NCBI GenBank assembly: GCA_963818925.1
Contig: CAWFTN010000001.1
Coordinates: 1,426,001-1,490,000, forward strand
Source of the DNA: JAMXLG01 sp963818925
GTDB taxonomy: Bacteria > Vulcanimicrobiota > Vulcanimicrobiia > Vulcanimicrobiales > Vulcanimicrobiaceae
Direction of reading: 5' to 3'
DNA: 64,000 nt
The notes beneath the pieces are model-generated. The model saw only the letters and a program-made list of their open reading frames with translations, made no database searches and was not told where the DNA came from. The position numbers were made by a program, and so were the translations under genes. Position 1 is the first letter of the stretch. Every line of letters starts with the position of its first letter. This document shows, one piece after another, positions 54,309 to 62,565 of this stretch.

Positions 54309-56607
54309 TCGCCGCGGCCTCTGCGCGCGAGATCAGCCGTTCCAACTGCGATTTCCCGGGCAGATATTGCACAGGCCAGGCAGCGTCCGCGTAGTGCAAC
54401 TGCGCCGAGGCATGCAGGGTCCACGCCGGATCCGCGAGATGCGGACGACCGAGTGCCACGAGATCGGCACGACCCGCAGCAACGATCGCATTGACGTGAT
54501 CGGCGTCCGTGATGTTGCCGACGGCCATAGTCGCAATACCGACTTCATTGCGGATTTTATCCGCGTACGGTGTTTGGAACATGCGTCCGTACACCGGTTT
54601 TGCATCGGGATGCGTCTGTCCCGTCGACACGTCGATCAGGTCGGCTCCGGCTGCTTTGAACGCGCGCGCGATTGTGACGGCGTCATCGCCGGTGATTCCG
54701 CCTTCGAACCAATCTGTCGCCGAAATGCGCACCGACATCGGACGCTCGTGCGGCCATACGGCCCGCATTGCGGTGAAAACTTCCAGCGGATAGCGCAGGC
54801 GATTTTCGAGCGATCCGCCGTACTCGTCGGTTCGCTGATTCTGCAACGGCGTGATGAAGCTCGAGAGTAGGTAGCCGTGCGCGCAGTGGAGCTCCAGCAT
54901 ATCGAAACCGGCTTGGATTCCCATGCGCGTCGCGTGGACGAATTCGTCACGGATTAGCGTCATCTCGTCGCGATCGAGTTCGCGCGGTGTTTGATTGCGC
55001 GGCGAATACGCGCGCGGCGAGGGCCCGCAGACGTCCCAGTTGCCCGCATCGAGCGGCTCGTCCATGCCTTCCCACATCAGCTTTGTCGAGCCTTTAGGAC
55101 CGGAATGACCTAATTGCAGCGCAATCTTCGCGCCGCTGGATTCATGAATGAATGAAACGATGCGCTTCCATGCCTCGACGTGCTTCGGCTCATACATGCC
55201 GCAGCAGCCGGGCGATATGCGCCCGTCGCGCGAGACGCACGTCATCTCGGTAAAGACGAGACCCGCGCCCCCAAGTGCGCGCGCGCCTAAATGAACGAGG
55301 TGGAAATCGCCGGGCAAACCGTCGACCGCGCTGTACATGTCCATGGGCGAGACAACAACGCGGTTGCGCAACACCAGGTTACGCAAACGGAATGAAGTGA
55401 ACATTGGCGGGACCGGCGCTGCGGGCGTCATCTCGCCGTTGGTTCGGAGCGCGGTTATGGACCGTTCCGCGAACCATCCCTCCATCCGCTCGACATAGGT
55501 CTTATCGCGTAAGCGAAGGTTCTCGTGACCGATACGCTGGCTGCGAGTCAGGAGGCTGTAGGCAAACTGCTCGGGAGGCAGCACAGCATAGCGGGCGACG
55601 TTCTCGAACCATTCCGTCGAATTACGTGCCGCATTCTGAAGCTTCAGCACCTCGACGCGGCGCAGGTCCTCGTAGCGCCCGAGCGAAGCCGGCGAGGCCC
55701 CGTCTGCATTCAACATATCCGCGAGCGCGATGGCATCTTCGAGCGCGAGTTTCGTCCCCGATCCGACCGAAAAGTGCGCGGTATGCGCAGCATCGCCGAG
55801 CAGCACAACGTTGCCGTCGATCCAGCGCTCGTTGTTGACGCGGACGAAATTGATCCAATCGCGGCCGCGCAGATGCGCGCTGTTCGCCATTAACCGATGG
55901 CCGTTGAGACACTTCGCGAAGAGCCGTTCGCAAAACGCAATCGTCTGATCCGTATCCGCGCGGTCGAGCCCATGAGCGAGCCATGTTTCTTCCCGGCACT
56001 CGACGATGAAGGTGCTGCCGGATTCGTCGAACCGGTACGCATGTACGGTGAACCATCCGAATTCGGTTTGTTCGAAGATGAACGTGAACGCATCGAGCGG
56101 TAGCGTCGTCCCGAGCCACACGAACCGGCAGAGGCGCCGGTCCAAGTCCGGCTCGAACGCGTCGGCATAGACCGTGCGCACGCGGCTGTTGATGCCGTCG
56201 GCGGCGACGAGCAGATCCGCGTCTGCACGAAGCGCTGCAACGTTTTCCACATTGCTCTCGAAGCGCAGGTCGACGCGCAACTCGCGCGCGCGGTCTTGCA
56301 GAATGTGGAGCAGATGTTTGCGCGCTATCCCGGAAAACCCGTGGCCGCCCGAGCGGATGATACGCCCTTTGAAGTGGATATCGATATCATCCCAGTGGGC
56401 AAACGACTGCGTGATCGCCCGATGCGTCGCCTCGTCCGCCGCTCGCATGTTCTCGAGCGTGGCGTCGGAAAAGACCACGCCCCATCCGAACGTGTCGTCG
56501 GGTTTGTTCCGTTCGAAGACGCGCACGTTCCACTGCGGGAAGCGGCTTTTCGCCAGAATCGAGAAATACAGCCCACCCGGGCCGCCGCCCACCACGTCGA
56601 TGTGCAT
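54298..56607 (-). CDS. 2-Aminobenzoyl-CoA monooxygenase/reductase-like fusion (salicylyl-CoA 5-hydroxylase/OYE)
   Basis: 769 residues from ATG 56605-56607. Residues 1-370 are an FAD-dependent hydroxylase: MHIDVVGGGPGGLYFSILAK and FGWGVVFSDATLENM, and GDAAHTAHFSVGSGTKLALE. Residues about 395-760 are an old-yellow-enzyme TIM barrel: RNRVVVSPMDMYSAVDGLPG, LQLGHSGPKGST and GRPHLADPAWTL. This fusion is characteristic of the enzyme that hydroxylates and reduces 2-aminobenzoyl-CoA (or salicylyl-CoA). It lies upstream of a short-chain dehydrogenase. Substrate choice needs assay. Confidence 0.88.
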   Translation of the reverse strand: MHIDVVGGGPGGLYFSILAKSRFPQWNVRVFERNKPDDTFGWGVVFSDATLENMRAADEATHRAITQSFAHWDDIDIHFKGRIIRSGGHGFSGIARKHLLHILQDRARELRVDLRFESNVENVAALRADADLLVAADGINSRVRTVYADAFEPDLDRRLCRFVWLGTTLPLDAFTFIFEQTEFGWFTVHAYRFDESGSTFIVECREETWLAHGLDRADTDQTIAFCERLFAKCLNGHRLMANSAHLRGRDWINFVRVNNERWIDGNVVLLGDAAHTAHFSVGSGTKLALEDAIALADMLNADGASPASLGRYEDLRRVEVLKLQNAARNSTEWFENVARYAVLPPEQFAYSLLTRSQRIGHENLRLRDKTYVERMEGWFAERSITALRTNGEMTPAAPVPPMFTSFRLRNLVLRNRVVVSPMDMYSAVDGLPGDFHLVHLGARALGGAGLVFTEMTCVSRDGRISPGCCGMYEPKHVEAWKRIVSFIHESSGAKIALQLGHSGPKGSTKLMWEGMDEPLDAGNWDVCGPSPRAYSPRNQTPRELDRDEMTLIRDEFVHATRMGIQAGFDMLELHCAHGYLLSSFITPLQNQRTDEYGGSLENRLRYPLEVFTAMRAVWPHERPMSVRISATDWFEGGITGDDAVTIARAFKAAGADLIDVSTGQTHPDAKPVYGRMFQTPYADKIRNEVGIATMAVGNITDADHVNAIVAAGRADLVALGRPHLADPAWTLHASAQLHYADAAWPVQYLPGKSQLERLISRAEAAANVL

Positions 56608-56636
56608 TGCTGTTAAATGTGCCCCTTCAAGAGTCG

Positions 56637-57413
56637 TTAAAGCGCCAAATCGTACTCGACGATGACCGGCGCGTGATCCGAAAATCGCTCCGCCGTGTAA
56701 ACTTCTGCGGAGCGAACGCGCGTCCTCAGGTCCGGCGTGAGCAGCTGGTAGTCGATGCGCCAGCCCAAGTTCCGCTCGAACGCCTTGGCAAAATTCGACC
56801 ACCACGTGTAGATCTTCGGCTGGTCGGGGCGCACGGCACGCAGCGCGTCGACCCACCCGCTTTCGATAACGCGATCCATCCACGCGCGTTCCCGCGGCAG
56901 AAACCCGGTCACGCGCACCGCCGTTCTCGGATTGTTCACGTCGATCGGGCGATGCGCGATATTGTAGTCGCCGCAGAGAATGTAGCTGCGACCGCTGCGG
57001 ATCGTGCGCTTGAGCCAGGCTTCGAAGTGATCGAGAAACTCTTCTTTCCAACGCTGCCGTTCGATCCCCATCGTTCCGCTCGGAACGTAGACCGAGCCGA
57101 TCGCAAGATTGCCGTAATCGATTTCGACGTAACGGCCTTCCGCGTCGAACTGCGGCCAGCCGAAGCCGACGCGGGTCGCGTCCGGCGGACGCCTCGCATA
57201 GAGCGCGACTCCGCTATAGCCTCTGCGTACCGTCGCATCCGCATAGATACTAAAGTATTGCGAGAGATGCTCGGCATCGAAGGGCAACTGATATTCCTGC
57301 GATTTCGTTTCTTGCAGCGCAACGATGTCCGGGTCGATCCGCGCGAGCCACGCGTAAAGTCCCTTCCGCGCGGCCGAACGGATTCCGTTGCAATTGAGCG
57401 TGACGATGCGAAT
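56637..57413 (-). CDS. xth: Exodeoxyribonuclease III
   Basis: 258 residues if it begins at ATT 57411-57413, giving IRIVTLNCNGIRSAARKG at the family-typical position, with AAGG 9 bases before it. Upstream only a CTG (57420-57422) is available in frame; no ATG, GTG or TTG occurs. Catalytic motifs: IVTLNCNGIRSAARKG (Asn), IVALQETKSQEY (Glu), YILCGDYNIAHRPID (Asp and Asn), WRIDYQLLT (Asp) and FSDHAPVIVEYD (Asp-His). It repairs abasic DNA. It lies between the O-methyltransferase and monooxygenase genes. Confidence 0.9.
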   Translation of the reverse strand: MRIVTLNCNGIRSAARKGLYAWLARIDPDIVALQETKSQEYQLPFDAEHLSQYFSIYADATVRRGYSGVALYARRPPDATRVGFGWPQFDAEGRYVEIDYGNLAIGSVYVPSGTMGIERQRWKEEFLDHFEAWLKRTIRSGRSYILCGDYNIAHRPIDVNNPRTAVRVTGFLPRERAWMDRVIESGWVDALRAVRPDQPKIYTWWSNFAKAFERNLGWRIDYQLLTPDLRTRVRSAEVYTAERFSDHAPVIVEYDLAL

Positions 57414-57424
57414 CTTCGGCAGCC

Positions 57425-58084
57425 TTATCGCTTGCGCGCGAGCAGCAGCCCGTCGCCGACCGAAAGCAGCACGGCATCGACACGCGGGTCGTGCGATGCC
57501 TTCGCATTGAGTGCGCGCAATGCTACGGTATCCTCGTCGTTTTCAGATGGGTCCGCAACGCGCCCACCCCACAGCACGTTGTCAACCATGATGATGCCGC
57601 CGGTGCGCAGCAACCCCAGAGAGCGCTCGTAGTACGAATCGACGTTTTCCTTGTCCGCGTCGATAAAGGCCAAATCGAAACTCTCAGGCTCCGTTTGGAG
57701 TGCGGCATCGAGCGTCTCCATTGCGGGCGCGAGACGCAAGTCGATCTTCTCTTCGATGCCTGCTTCGCGCCAATAGCGGCGCGCGATCGCCGTGTAGTTT
57801 TCGTTGATGTCGCAGGCAAGAATCTTGCCGTCGGCCGGAAGCGCAAGTGCGACCGCGAGCGCACTATAGCCGGTAAAGACGCCGACTTCAACGTACCGGC
57901 GCGCGCCGATCGTCTGCGCGAGAAACTGCATGAAGCGCCCTTGATCGGCGCCAATCTGCATGCCGGCGTTCGGCATCGGAGCAGTCTCCGCGCGAAGGCG
58001 CGCGAGCACGGGGTGTTCGTCGACGGTTGCTTCGACGATATACTCTTGGACACGCTCGTCGAGGAACGCGCTTCTCGCCGTCAT
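57425..58084 (-). CDS. O-methyltransferase, class I
   Basis: 219 residues from ATG 58082-58084. It is the COMT-like family of about 220 residues: MQIGADQGRFMQFLAQTIGA, RYVEVGVFTGYSALAVALAL, LACDINENYTAIARRYWREA and FDLAFIDADKENVDSYYERS, with IIMVDNVLWGGRVADP. The metal ligands Asp/Asp/Asn are in FIDADKE and VDNVLW. It probably methylates catechols or similar phenols. Its start lies one base from the DUF3311 start on the other strand. Confidence 0.88.
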   Translation of the reverse strand: MTARSAFLDERVQEYIVEATVDEHPVLARLRAETAPMPNAGMQIGADQGRFMQFLAQTIGARRYVEVGVFTGYSALAVALALPADGKILACDINENYTAIARRYWREAGIEEKIDLRLAPAMETLDAALQTEPESFDLAFIDADKENVDSYYERSLGLLRTGGIIMVDNVLWGGRVADPSENDEDTVALRALNAKASHDPRVDAVLLSVGDGLLLARKR

Positions 58085-58085
58085 A

Positions 58086-58289
58086 ATGAGAGATAGACTG
58101 ATGCAAGCACGGATGCGATTCCTCTTGGCAGGCATTCCAATCGTTGCATTGACGATTGCCGTCCCTTTCGTGAATCGCGTGGAGCCGCGTATTCTCGGCT
58201 TGCCGTTTCTCCTCGTGTGGATTGCGTGCTGGGTACTCCTGACACCGCTCTTCGTCTGGGGACTCGGACGCGTGGATCGCCGATGGTAA
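58086..58289 (+). CDS. DUF3311 small membrane protein, second copy
   Basis: 67 residues from ATG 58086; ATGs at 58101 and 58113 are alternatives and leave more space to the divergent gene. Two helices with FLLAGIPIVALTIAVPFVNR and LGLPFLLVWIACWVLLTPLF follow the DUF3311 pattern. It overlaps the symporter gene by 7 bases. It resembles the pair at 43498-43689/43682-45181 and probably arose by duplication or parallel recruitment. Confidence 0.78.
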   Translation: MRDRLMQARMRFLLAGIPIVALTIAVPFVNRVEPRILGLPFLLVWIACWVLLTPLFVWGLGRVDRRW

Positions 58290-59719
58290 ACGCGGTCAGT
58301 TCCCTCGGCATCCTCTTCACGATCGTCGTCGGAACGATTCTCTTCGCACTTTTCAGCCTTCGACGCATCTCGATGTCGCCTCAAGAATATATCGTCGGCG
58401 GACGCGGATTCGGCGCCGTGTTTCTCTGGGTGCTGCTCGCGGGCGAAATCTACACGAGCTTCACGTTCCTCGGTGCGGCGGGGTGGACGTACGGCTTCGG
58501 CGCGCCGGCGTTCTATATCATGGCGTACGGAACCGTCGGCTACATCCTCGGATATTTTCTGCTGCCGCGCATTTGGGAAATCGGTAAGGAACGCGGACTC
58601 TTAACCGCGCCGGATTTCTTCACCGCGCGCTACGGCAATAAGGCGCTCGCCACGTTCGCCGCACTCATATACGCGATCTCAATTCTGCCCTACGTCACGC
58701 TCCAGCTCTCAGGGCTGCAGATCTTCCTGACGTATGCAGGCTACGGGCATATCGACGCTCAGCTGGGTGCGATCACTAGTTTTCTTGCGATCGTGCTCTT
58801 CGTGTTTGCGACCGGCCTGCGCGGTACCGCGTGGGCAAGCATCATAAAAGACGCGCTTGTGATCGGCGCACTGGTCTTCGTCGGCATCGCGATTCCGCTG
58901 CAGTTCTTCGGATCGCCCGCGACGATCTTCGATCAGATGCTTCACGCGCATCCCTCGTCACTCGTGCTCGGCAGCGCAACGGCACCCAAAGGGACGTTAT
59001 GGTACGTCTCGACGGTCTTGCTGACCGGCATTGGGTTCTTCATGGGACCGCAATCTGTCGCCGCCGCATACAGTGCGAAAGATGCGTCGGTCTTGCGGCG
59101 CAACGCAATGCTTTTGCCGGTCTATCAGCTCATCATGTTGCTCGTGTTCTTTGCCGGCTTCAGCGCGTTATTGATTGCGCCGGGATTGACAGGCACGGCG
59201 GTCGACCAATCGTTTCTCGTCGTCGTGCAACGCTTCTACCCGCCGTGGGTGCTCGGATTCGTCTGCGCCGCGGGCGCGCTCTGCTCGTTGATTCCGTCAA
59301 CGGCGCTGCTGCTTAGCGCGGCGAGCATTCTCGCCAAGAATATCGCGGGAGATCTGTTCTCCATCGCGTTGTCCGACCGTGCCCGCGTGATTCTCACGCG
59401 TGCGCTCGTCGTTGCCCTCGGACTCGGAGCCCTCGTGTTGTGGATCGCATTGAAAACCACGCTCGTGTCGATGCTGTTGCTCTACTACAACGGTATCACG
59501 CAATTCGCGCCGGCCTTCTTCTTCGGGTTTTTCTGGCGCCGCGTTACCGTTGCCGGCGTTGCAACCGGCTTGATCGCCGGCATCATCCTCGCGCTCTTCC
59601 TCGCATGGCGCCAGATTGCGCCATTCGGCATCAACCCGGGCTTCATCGCGCTGATCGTCAACGTCGCACTAGCCGTCACCATCTCGCTCGCAACAGAAAT
59701 AAAAGAGCCCGCCGTTTAA
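58283..59719 (+). CDS. Sodium:solute symporter, second copy
   Basis: 478 residues from ATG 58283. About thirteen helices, with EYIVGGRGFGAVFLWVLLAG and EIYTSFTFLGAAGWTYGFG at the N-terminus, YVTLQLSGLQIFLTYAGYGH and GIGFFMGPQSVAAAYSAKDA further on. The layout parallels the SSS protein at 43682-45181 but the sequences differ clearly. Likely sodium-driven uptake of an organic acid or similar; substrate unknown. A weak terminator lies at 59734-59748. Confidence 0.86.
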   Translation: MVNAVSSLGILFTIVVGTILFALFSLRRISMSPQEYIVGGRGFGAVFLWVLLAGEIYTSFTFLGAAGWTYGFGAPAFYIMAYGTVGYILGYFLLPRIWEIGKERGLLTAPDFFTARYGNKALATFAALIYAISILPYVTLQLSGLQIFLTYAGYGHIDAQLGAITSFLAIVLFVFATGLRGTAWASIIKDALVIGALVFVGIAIPLQFFGSPATIFDQMLHAHPSSLVLGSATAPKGTLWYVSTVLLTGIGFFMGPQSVAAAYSAKDASVLRRNAMLLPVYQLIMLLVFFAGFSALLIAPGLTGTAVDQSFLVVVQRFYPPWVLGFVCAAGALCSLIPSTALLLSAASILAKNIAGDLFSIALSDRARVILTRALVVALGLGALVLWIALKTTLVSMLLLYYNGITQFAPAFFFGFFWRRVTVAGVATGLIAGIILALFLAWRQIAPFGINPGFIALIVNVALAVTISLATEIKEPAV

Positions 59720-59733
59720 GCGGACTCTAATAA

Positions 59734-59748
59734 TTCTCGGACCGAGAA
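59734..59748. terminator. Weak hairpin between convergent genes
   Basis: TTCTCG (59734-59739) and CGAGAA (59743-59748) pair around GAC, between the symporter stop (59719) and the convergent zinc-ribbon gene stop (59762). A 3-base loop and short T-rich flanks make it a possible but weak bidirectional terminator. Confidence 0.35.
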
Positions 59749-59761
59749 CTTTCGTCTGAAA

Positions 59762-60091
59762 TTATCGGTACGAAGGTCGAGATTGGAAGCAGTCGCGACA
59801 GTACACCGGCTTATCGCCGCGAGGATTGAATGGGACTTCAGCTACGTTACCGCAGTTGCTGCACGTTGCTTGGAACATTTCACGAGGACGGCCGCCCCCG
59901 CGTTCTCCCATTCCCATGCCGCCGTTGCCACCGCCGTTTTGTGCGCGCATCGCCTTGCGGGCGGAGCGGCAGTCGGGACAACGATTCGGCTTGTTCTGGA
60001 AGCCTTTTTGCTCGTAGAACTTCTGCTCACCGGAGCTAAATACGAACTGACGGCCACAGTCCACACAGTTCAACATTTCATCTACGTACAC
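59762..60091 (-). CDS. Zinc-ribbon protein with two Cys-pair modules
   Basis: 109 residues from GTG 60089-60091. The N-terminal module has LNCVDCGRQFVFSSGEQKFY and NRCPDCRSARKAMRAQNGG; the second has ATCSNCGNVAEVPFNPRGDK and VYCRDCFQSRPSYR. The two zinc-finger-like units are joined by a Gly/Met-rich linker (GGGNGGMGMGERGGGR). Related proteins occur in several diderm phyla; a role in RNA or DNA binding is inferred. Confidence 0.85.
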   Translation of the reverse strand: MYVDEMLNCVDCGRQFVFSSGEQKFYEQKGFQNKPNRCPDCRSARKAMRAQNGGGNGGMGMGERGGGRPREMFQATCSNCGNVAEVPFNPRGDKPVYCRDCFQSRPSYR

Positions 60092-60220
60092 GAAACGAGA
60101 AACTCCTCAAAGTATGACGTGGTGGTCAACGACTGGTTCGACTCGCCTGGTACGTTGAAAACGTTACCTTGTGACCCCAACCGGTGAAAATGGATGGCTA
60201 CCACGCTATTGTCAGCAAAG

Positions 60221-60652
60221 TTAAGTCAGGCGCTTCGATCCCGTCACGGCGTCGAACGTCTCTTCGAAGATGTAGAGCGGACCGATGAGGAGATACACGA
60301 GGTTCTCCAAAAATTTCGGTTTCGTTCCTTCGAAGCGATGGCCGACGAGTTGAAAGACCCATCCGAAGACGAAGGCTCCCAAACTGATTTGCCAGGACAA
60401 ACGAATCGCGATCACATAGAGAATCGCGAAGATGATTGTCGAGAGCAGCGCACCGCGGAGATCGATAGCGGCGTAGTAGATGAGGACGGCAATCGCGGCC
60501 AAGACCGCGAGATCGACCGGACCGAAGGCAACGAGGTGCCCAAGGCCCATAATCCCCAGCAGGATCAACGGAATACCGGCGGCGTGACAAATGCGGTTGC
60601 GTCGGTCCGCGTGGTACGAACCATACTCCCGAAACAATTCCACTTTTGTCAT
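60221..60652 (-). CDS. DUF962 / Mpo1-like membrane protein
   Basis: 143 residues from ATG 60650-60652. Conserved features: FREYGSYHADRRNRICHAAG followed by IPLILLGI, four helices, and LIGPLYIFEETFD near the end. In yeast Mpo1 this family is an iron-dependent dioxygenase acting on 2-hydroxy fatty acids; His in YHADR and NRICH-A-x-G are the expected ligands. Activity here is unproven. It points away from the M20 gene. Confidence 0.82.
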   Translation of the reverse strand: MTKVELFREYGSYHADRRNRICHAAGIPLILLGIMGLGHLVAFGPVDLAVLAAIAVLIYYAAIDLRGALLSTIIFAILYVIAIRLSWQISLGAFVFGWVFQLVGHRFEGTKPKFLENLVYLLIGPLYIFEETFDAVTGSKRLT

Positions 60653-60815
60653 GAACCCAGGTCTCCCGAATTTGCACGTCCAGCGCACACCCATATAGAT
60701 CGTGTGCGGCCTTTTCCGACTCTTGCGACTAAAGTCCCTTCTGGATTCGGATATCACAGATGGCCCAAAAGGCCCATCACACGGAACCCCGTGCATCTAC
60801 GAAGAACGACCACGA

Positions 60816-61994
60816 ATGGCACCGGCAATCACTGTTCCCGACCGCTTGTGCGATGACGTCATCTCGATTAGACGTGATTTGCACATGCATCCGGAACTCG
60901 GGTTTCAAGAGCACCGCACCGCGGCCGTCGTTGCGGACCGGCTGCGCGCGCTCGGCTTCGAGGTGCACGAGCACATCGGTGGTACCGGTGTCGTAGGTGT
61001 GATTCGCGGTGTGCACCCCGGACGAACGATCATGCTGCGCGCCGATATGGACGCGTTGCCGATCGCGGAGGAACGCACGCATTCGTACCGCTCGCAGGCC
61101 GAAGGACGTATGCACGCGTGCGGCCACGACGGCCACGTTGCCGTACTGCTCGGCGCAGCAGCACTCATTTCGGATCGGCGCGATGAAGTTGCCGGAACCG
61201 TCTGCCTCGTTTTCCAGCCTGCCGAGGAGGGGCTCGGCGGAGCGAAGGTCATGATCGAGGATGGCCTGTTCGAACGATTCAAGATTGAACGCGCCTACGG
61301 TCTTCATCTGTCGACGAAATATCCCACCGGCGTCCTCGGATTTCGAGAGGGCCCGATGTACGCGTCGAGCGATTCCATTGAAATCGACGTCACCGGCGTC
61401 GGCGGACACGGCTCGGCGCCGCACGATGCGATCGATCCGATCTACGCCGCCGCAACGTTCATCACGTCGGTGCAGCAGATTGTTTCACGGCAAGTCGATC
61501 CGCTCGAGCCCGCCGTCGTCACCATCGGATCGATTCACGCCGGCACCACGCACAACGTGATTCCGCGGCAATGCCGCATGCTCGGAACCGTTCGCGCGTT
61601 TTCCGACGATGTGCGCCAAGCGATGCCGCAGCGTATCGAACGCGTGCTCAAAGCATGCTGCGAAGCATCAGGTGCGACGTACGACTACACCTATTTGTGG
61701 CGCTATCCCGTCACGGCTAACGATGCCGCACAGACCCAGTACGCGCGAGCGCTCGCGACGGAGATCGCCGGCGACGGCATGATCGTCGATGCAGCGCAAC
61801 TCATGGGCGCCGAAGACTTCTCGTTCTTCGCACAGCGCGTGCCGGCGTGTTTCTATACGCTCGGTGCAAGCAGCTCACCCGAGACGAGCCATCCGCATCA
61901 TTCAAGTCTCTTCGATATCGATGAAGCCGCATTACCGAACGGCGTCGCAATGATGACGGCGCTTGCGCTCGATGCCCCGCGCAACGCCCCGTAA
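60816..61994 (+). CDS. M20D-family amidohydrolase (hippurate hydrolase-like)
   Basis: 392 residues from ATG 60816. RRDLHMHPELGFQEHRTAAV, MLRADMDALPI, RMHACGHDGHVAVLLGAAAL and FQPAEEGLGGAK are the metal-binding motifs; GVGGHGSAPHDAIDP marks the dimerisation domain. It hydrolyses N-acyl amino acids or similar amides such as hippurate (benzoyl-glycine), which would fit a nearby benzoate-type pathway. That link is inference. It overlaps the next gene by 23 bases. Confidence 0.9.
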   Translation: MAPAITVPDRLCDDVISIRRDLHMHPELGFQEHRTAAVVADRLRALGFEVHEHIGGTGVVGVIRGVHPGRTIMLRADMDALPIAEERTHSYRSQAEGRMHACGHDGHVAVLLGAAALISDRRDEVAGTVCLVFQPAEEGLGGAKVMIEDGLFERFKIERAYGLHLSTKYPTGVLGFREGPMYASSDSIEIDVTGVGGHGSAPHDAIDPIYAAATFITSVQQIVSRQVDPLEPAVVTIGSIHAGTTHNVIPRQCRMLGTVRAFSDDVRQAMPQRIERVLKACCEASGATYDYTYLWRYPVTANDAAQTQYARALATEIAGDGMIVDAAQLMGAEDFSFFAQRVPACFYTLGASSSPETSHPHHSSLFDIDEAALPNGVAMMTALALDAPRNAP

Positions 61995-62565
61995 TGGGTT
62001 CGCGCTGAACGCGCAAACCCTCAAGCCGGAGTTCGTTCCGGAAGTCGTCGAGAATCCGCAACTCTCCGACGTCTTCGAGGTCATGACGCGCGCGGTGTTT
62101 CAGGCGGGCGTCAGTTGGGCGCAGATCGCGAAGCATTGGGATGCATACCGTCGCGCGTTCGACGGATTCGATCCGAATCGTGTCGCGCAGTTCGGCGAAG
62201 CGGATATCGAACGCGTTCTCGCCGAGCCCGGTATTTTGCGCATGCGGCGCAAAGTCGTCGCGACGATCGCAAACGCAGTCGCGCTTCGCGATCTGATCGC
62301 GAAGTACGGCGATTTCCAGGGCTACGTCGCGTCGTTTTCGGACTACAGCGCACTAGTGAAGGACGTGAAAAAGCGCTTCTCGTTCATGGGTGAAATGAAT
62401 GTATGGTATCTCCTCTTCCGCCTCGGCGAGCGGGTACCGCGCTTCGAATCGTGGGTGACGACGATTCCCGGCGACCATCCGCGCATGCGCGAGATGGTCG
62501 AACGTGCGCGCGCTACGGGCCGCTCGGCCGAGGAGACTGATTCGGATTCGGCCGCGGCCGAATGA
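61972..62565 (+). CDS. DNA-3-methyladenine glycosylase I-like protein
   Basis: 197 residues from ATG 61972 (TTG 61963 also possible). The TAG fold is suggested by DVFEVMTRAVFQAGVSWAQI, HWDAYRRAFDGFDPNRVAQF, ADIERVLAEPGILRMRRKVV and ATIANAVALRDLI. The zinc-binding Cys/His of TagI is absent, and the C-terminus differs, so it may be a diverged or non-catalytic member. Its 3' end overlaps the opposing TonB receptor gene by 53 bases. Confidence 0.7.
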   Translation: MPRATPRNGFALNAQTLKPEFVPEVVENPQLSDVFEVMTRAVFQAGVSWAQIAKHWDAYRRAFDGFDPNRVAQFGEADIERVLAEPGILRMRRKVVATIANAVALRDLIAKYGDFQGYVASFSDYSALVKDVKKRFSFMGEMNVWYLLFRLGERVPRFESWVTTIPGDHPRMREMVERARATGRSAEETDSDSAAAE

